Assembly: GCA_963605405.1 (NCBI GenBank)
Contig: CAVCUP010000010.1
Span: forward strand, 1-64,000
DNA length: 64,000 nucleotides
Source: Paratractidigestivibacter sp963605405
GTDB taxonomy: Bacteria > Actinomycetota > Coriobacteriia > Coriobacteriales > Atopobiaceae
Direction: 5' to 3'
Every line of letters starts with the position of its first letter. The stretch's first letter is position 1. A program made the translations under genes and the position numbers. A model generated the notes under the pieces. It saw only the letters and a program-made list of their open reading frames with translations. It did not search any database and was not told the DNA's origin. Of this stretch, positions 61,315-64,000 are shown piece by piece.

Positions 61315-62307
61315 CTACAGAGAGGCGCGTCTGGCCACCTTCGGCTCGGCGCGCCTCTCTTGCGTCGAGCGGGTACGGAGAAGGTCGACGCAATCGGCGG
61401 CCATCTGCTCCATAGGGATTTCGACGCAGGTGAGGGGTGGGAAACCGTGCTCCGCATACTCGCGCACGCCGGTGCCGACGGCGAGCACGCCCACCCGCGA
61501 GGGGACATCGACACCGCGTGCATGCAGGGCATGGAGCGCCCCCATAGCCACATTGTCGCCCGGAGCGAAGACCCAGCAAAGATCGTCCAACGAAGGCAGG
61601 GACGCGACGGCCTCGAAACCCGCGTCGGCGCTCACCTGCGATACGACGACGCGGCGGGCACGGATGCCCTTCTCGGCCAAGGAGTCGATAAACGTCTCCT
61701 CACGCACCCTGGACCCCCCGAAGGCCGCGGGCGAAGTGAGGCAGAGCGCCTCGCCGGTTGCGCCGCGTGCTACGGCGGAATCAATCACCAGCTGAGCGGC
61801 AAGACGACCCACCTCGGCATCGTCGACCGCGACTGAACCCACACCGTCAAGCCGGCGGTTGTACAGCGCCACCGGAACAAGCGGCGGTTTTTCGGCAAGA
61901 AACTTCAGATCGGTAGCTTCAGCGTTGGCAATGACGGCAAGGTCGAACGTCGGGGCCCCCGCCAGCGACGAGGCTCCGGACAGCTCGCCCGCATGGTAGG
62001 AGACCACCGCGACGTCCCACTCCAGCCGCCTCTCCTCGATGGCGGCGTGAAGCCCTCCGAGGAAGCGCGCAAGCATCGACTCACGGTAGTCGTCGGCCCA
62101 GAAGAGCGCGAGAGTCTGACGGCCGGCGCCGCCGCGGAGGGTTCGGGCAGCCGCATTGGGGACGTATCCAAGCTCGCGCATGGCCTCTCGCACGCGTTTC
62201 TGCGTTGCTTCCGAAATCTTGCGGGCCTCTCCCTGCCCCCGGGCCACGATAGAAACCGTGCTCAGCGAGACACCGGAGCGCTGTGCCACGTCCTTGAGGG
62301 TCGCCAT
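61315..62307 (-). CDS. LacI-family transcriptional repressor
   Basis: Repressor of 330 residues with the helix-turn-helix MATLKDVAQRSGVSLSTVSIV at its start, a hinge (NAAARTLRGG) and a sensor domain with WVFAPGDNVAMGALHALHARGV. ATG 62307 follows GGAAGGTGG; the longer upstream frame lacks a binding site and overlaps the operator region. Three TACAACGTTG-type operators lie between it and the divergent AtuA-like gene, so it represses both. Confidence 0.92.
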   Translation of the reverse strand: MATLKDVAQRSGVSLSTVSIVARGQGEARKISEATQKRVREAMRELGYVPNAAARTLRGGAGRQTLALFWADDYRESMLARFLGGLHAAIEERRLEWDVAVVSYHAGELSGASSLAGAPTFDLAVIANAEATDLKFLAEKPPLVPVALYNRRLDGVGSVAVDDAEVGRLAAQLVIDSAVARGATGEALCLTSPAAFGGSRVREETFIDSLAEKGIRARRVVVSQVSADAGFEAVASLPSLDDLCWVFAPGDNVAMGALHALHARGVDVPSRVGVLAVGTGVREYAEHGFPPLTCVEIPMEQMAADCVDLLRTRSTQERRAEPKVARRASL

Positions 62308-62395
62308 ATTCCACCTTCCGTTTAGGGGCGAGGCGTCGCGCGCTTCTCGGCCCGGCAGCATGGCGAGAAATGCTAGCACAACGCTCTCGCGGCAA

Positions 62396-62409
62396 CTACA
62401 ACGTTGCAC
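62396..62409. promoter_or_regulatory. LacI-type operator O1
   Basis: CTACAACGTTGCAC, 89 bp upstream of the repressor start; same core as O2 and O3, central CG. Confidence 0.75.
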
Positions 62410-62514
62410 CCCGTGCATCCAGCTTGTTCTGCGCAACTGCGACGCCCACCCAGCTGACGCCAGCCCGTCAACTTCAGCAAACGCGATTGTTTGAAATCAG
62501 CGCTTGACGCTGTT

Positions 62515-62532
62515 TAGTACAACGTTGTACTA
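62515..62532. promoter_or_regulatory. LacI-type operator O2
   Basis: TAGTACAACGTTGTACTA is a perfect 18-bp palindrome, the strongest of the three sites. Confidence 0.85.
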
Positions 62533-62541
62533 TTCGTTTGG

Positions 62542-62555
62542 GTACAACGTTGCAC
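62542..62555. promoter_or_regulatory. LacI-type operator O3
   Basis: GTACAACGTTGCAC, 27 bp downstream of O2 and 68 bp before the AtuA-like start; the close spacing suggests cooperative binding over the promoter. Confidence 0.8.
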
Positions 62556-62622
62556 TGCTTTGTACCTGCGCGGATAGGCCAGTTATCCGCGCCCTTTCTC
62601 ACACATCACGTTAGGACGAAGC

Positions 62623-64000
62623 ATGAAGACCATTCGCATTGGCTCCGGCGCCGGCTATGGCGGCGACCGCATCGAGCCGGCCATCGACCTCATCATGCGA
62701 GGCGAGCTCGACTACATCATCTTCGAGTGCCTGGCGGAGCGCACCGTGTCCATCGCGCAGAAGCGCAGGCGCGAGAACCCCAATCTCGGTTATAACGACC
62801 TGTTCGACTACCGCTTCACCCGCATCCTCGACGCGCTCGCGCAGCTGCGCGCCGAGGGCAAGGCAGCACCGCGCGTGGTCACCAACATGGGTGCGGCCAA
62901 CCCCGCCGCCGCAGCCGCCCATTGCCGCGAGATGGCGACCGAGCGCGGCCTCTCCGGGCTTCGCATCGCCTGCGTCACCGGCGACGACAAGACTAACGAG
63001 CTCGACCGCTACCTGGACTTCGTCACCATCGAGACGGGCGCCCCTCTCTCGGCTATCGATGGCGAGATCCTCTCGGCAAACGGCTACATCGGCTGCGCCG
63101 GCATCGTTTCCGCGCTCGAGGCGGGCGCGGACATCGTGATCACCGGCCGCGTCGCCGACCCGTCCTTGGCCCTCGGCCCCTTGGTTCACGAGTTCGGCTG
63201 GGCGATGGACGACTACGAACGCCTGGGCCGCGGTACCTGGGTCGGGCATCTCCTCGAGTGCGCGGGCCAGGTCACCGGCGGCTACTTCGCCGACCCCGGC
63301 TTCAAGGATGTGCCCGACCTCTGGAATCTCGGCTTCCCCATCATCGAGGTCGACGAGAACGGAAACGGCCTTGTCACCAAGCTGCCCGGCACCGGCGGCA
63401 TCGTGAGCGAGGCCACCGTCCAGGAGCAGTCCCTCTACGAGATCCAGGACCCCGAGAACTACTTCACGCCCGACGTCATCGCTGACTTCTCGCAGATCTG
63501 TATCGAGCAGGACGGCGAGGACCGCGTGCGCATCCACGGCGCCGACGGCAAGGCCCCCAACGGCTTCTACAAGACGAGCGTCGGCTACCACGACTGCTTC
63601 ATCGGCGAGGGACAGATCAGCTACGGCGGGCTCAACGCTCTGCCCAAGGCCGAGCTCGCGCGCATGATCATCGAGAAACGCTTCGAACTCATCGGCCTCG
63701 AGGCGGAGGAAACGCGCTTCGACTACATCGGCGTCAACTCGTTGTTCGGCAACAAGATCAGCGACGCGATTCGGGGCGACTCAGACTGCTCAACCTGCAC
63801 GGCGCCCACCGAGGTGCGCCTACGCGTCGCCGCCCGCACCAAGACGGCCGAGGCGGCCCGTGAGGTCGGCCGGGAGGTCGAGGCCCTCTACACCAATGGC
63901 CCCTCGGGCGGCGGCGGGGCCACGGCAAGCGTCCGCGACATCGTGTCCATCGCCAGCATCCTCATCCCTTCCGACCACTTCCACGTGGACGTAAAGCTCC
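62623..64000 (+). CDS. AtuA-like (DUF1446) protein, 3' end beyond window
   Basis: Open reading frame of 459 codons running off the window. It begins MKTIRIGSGAGYGGDRIEPA, the standard AtuA-family start, and has RVVTNMGAANPAAAA, IVITGRVADPSLALGPLVHEFGW and GGIVSEATVQEQSLYEIQDP. AtuA was named after acyclic terpene utilisation, but most members, as here, occur without terpene genes and have no proven reaction. AGGACGAAG precedes ATG 62623. It is under the divergent LacI repressor with operators O1-O3, so its inducer is probably a small metabolite or sugar-like acid. Confidence 0.88.
   Translation, partial: MKTIRIGSGAGYGGDRIEPAIDLIMRGELDYIIFECLAERTVSIAQKRRRENPNLGYNDLFDYRFTRILDALAQLRAEGKAAPRVVTNMGAANPAAAAAHCREMATERGLSGLRIACVTGDDKTNELDRYLDFVTIETGAPLSAIDGEILSANGYIGCAGIVSALEAGADIVITGRVADPSLALGPLVHEFGWAMDDYERLGRGTWVGHLLECAGQVTGGYFADPGFKDVPDLWNLGFPIIEVDENGNGLVTKLPGTGGIVSEATVQEQSLYEIQDPENYFTPDVIADFSQICIEQDGEDRVRIHGADGKAPNGFYKTSVGYHDCFIGEGQISYGGLNALPKAELARMIIEKRFELIGLEAEETRFDYIGVNSLFGNKISDAIRGDSDCSTCTAPTEVRLRVAARTKTAEAAREVGREVEALYTNGPSGGGGATASVRDIVSIASILIPSDHFHVDVKL

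Overview
The window is high-GC bacterial DNA with dense operons. The gene set is a fused hisZ-hisG within a full-length his operon, lactose/cellobiose-type PTS genes, GH78 rhamnosidase, LacI/AraC/LysR/RpiR regulators and several defence genes. This fits a gut Actinobacterium of the Coriobacteriia; I would guess Collinsella or a close relative. That is inference from gene content and composition; no rRNA or marker gene is present to prove it.

Layout. 1-412: alternating tRNA-Cys / tRNA-Gly genes on the minus strand. 602-3395: convergent Sau3AI-like type II restriction endonuclease and cytosine-5 methyltransferase. 3835-11071: minus-strand histidine operon, transcribed hisZG-hisD-hisC-hisB-hisH-hisA-hisF; hisI/hisE are not here. 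11499-16368: rhamnoside utilisation (MFS transporter and GH78 rhamnosidase, with a divergent AraC regulator). 16725-25156: LacI regulator, fumC, a SixA-CHAD fusion, a LysR/EamA divergent pair and htpG. 25662-27157: SpeE-like methyltransferase fold protein and a DUF554 membrane protein. 27171-34262: TerB-N/TerB-C protein, BrxD-like P-loop ATPase, an APC amino-acid transporter and an Lhr-like helicase, all on the plus strand. 34339-35793: DUF4143 ATPase preceded by four evenly spaced 16-bp repeats. 35796-48746: mobile and defence region. It holds an IS3 remnant, an A/T-richer five-gene MutL/Z1-type restriction-modification island (Dcm, AIPR, PD-(D/E)XK, Z1 ATPase, GHKL ATPase), a frameshifted small gene, and an IS3 transposase split by an IS110 element. 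48835-54683: NmrA/LysR pair, DHA2-type MFS exporter, RecQ. 54815-55383: RelE/Phd toxin-antitoxin. 55892-61273: PTS cluster (EIIC, EIIB, ChbG-like deacetylase; divergent ceramidase-like hydrolase, RpiR regulator, small protein, EIIA). 61315-64000: LacI repressor with three operators and the start of an AtuA-like gene, cut by the window end.

The most unusual signals are repeats rather than genes. (1) Two copies of a palindromic element of about 85-99 bp are inserted in the same reading frame inside the TerB protein and the helicase of one gene cluster, like Rickettsia palindromic elements. (2) Four copies of an intergenic repeat of about 205-228 bp have ends that pair, with a compensatory base change between copies. 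(3) A hairpin family has a conserved apical core but locus-specific stems; one stem arm is an inverted copy of the last eight hisA codons. (4) Four 16-bp repeats at 31/33/33-bp spacing lie upstream of the DUF4143 ATPase.
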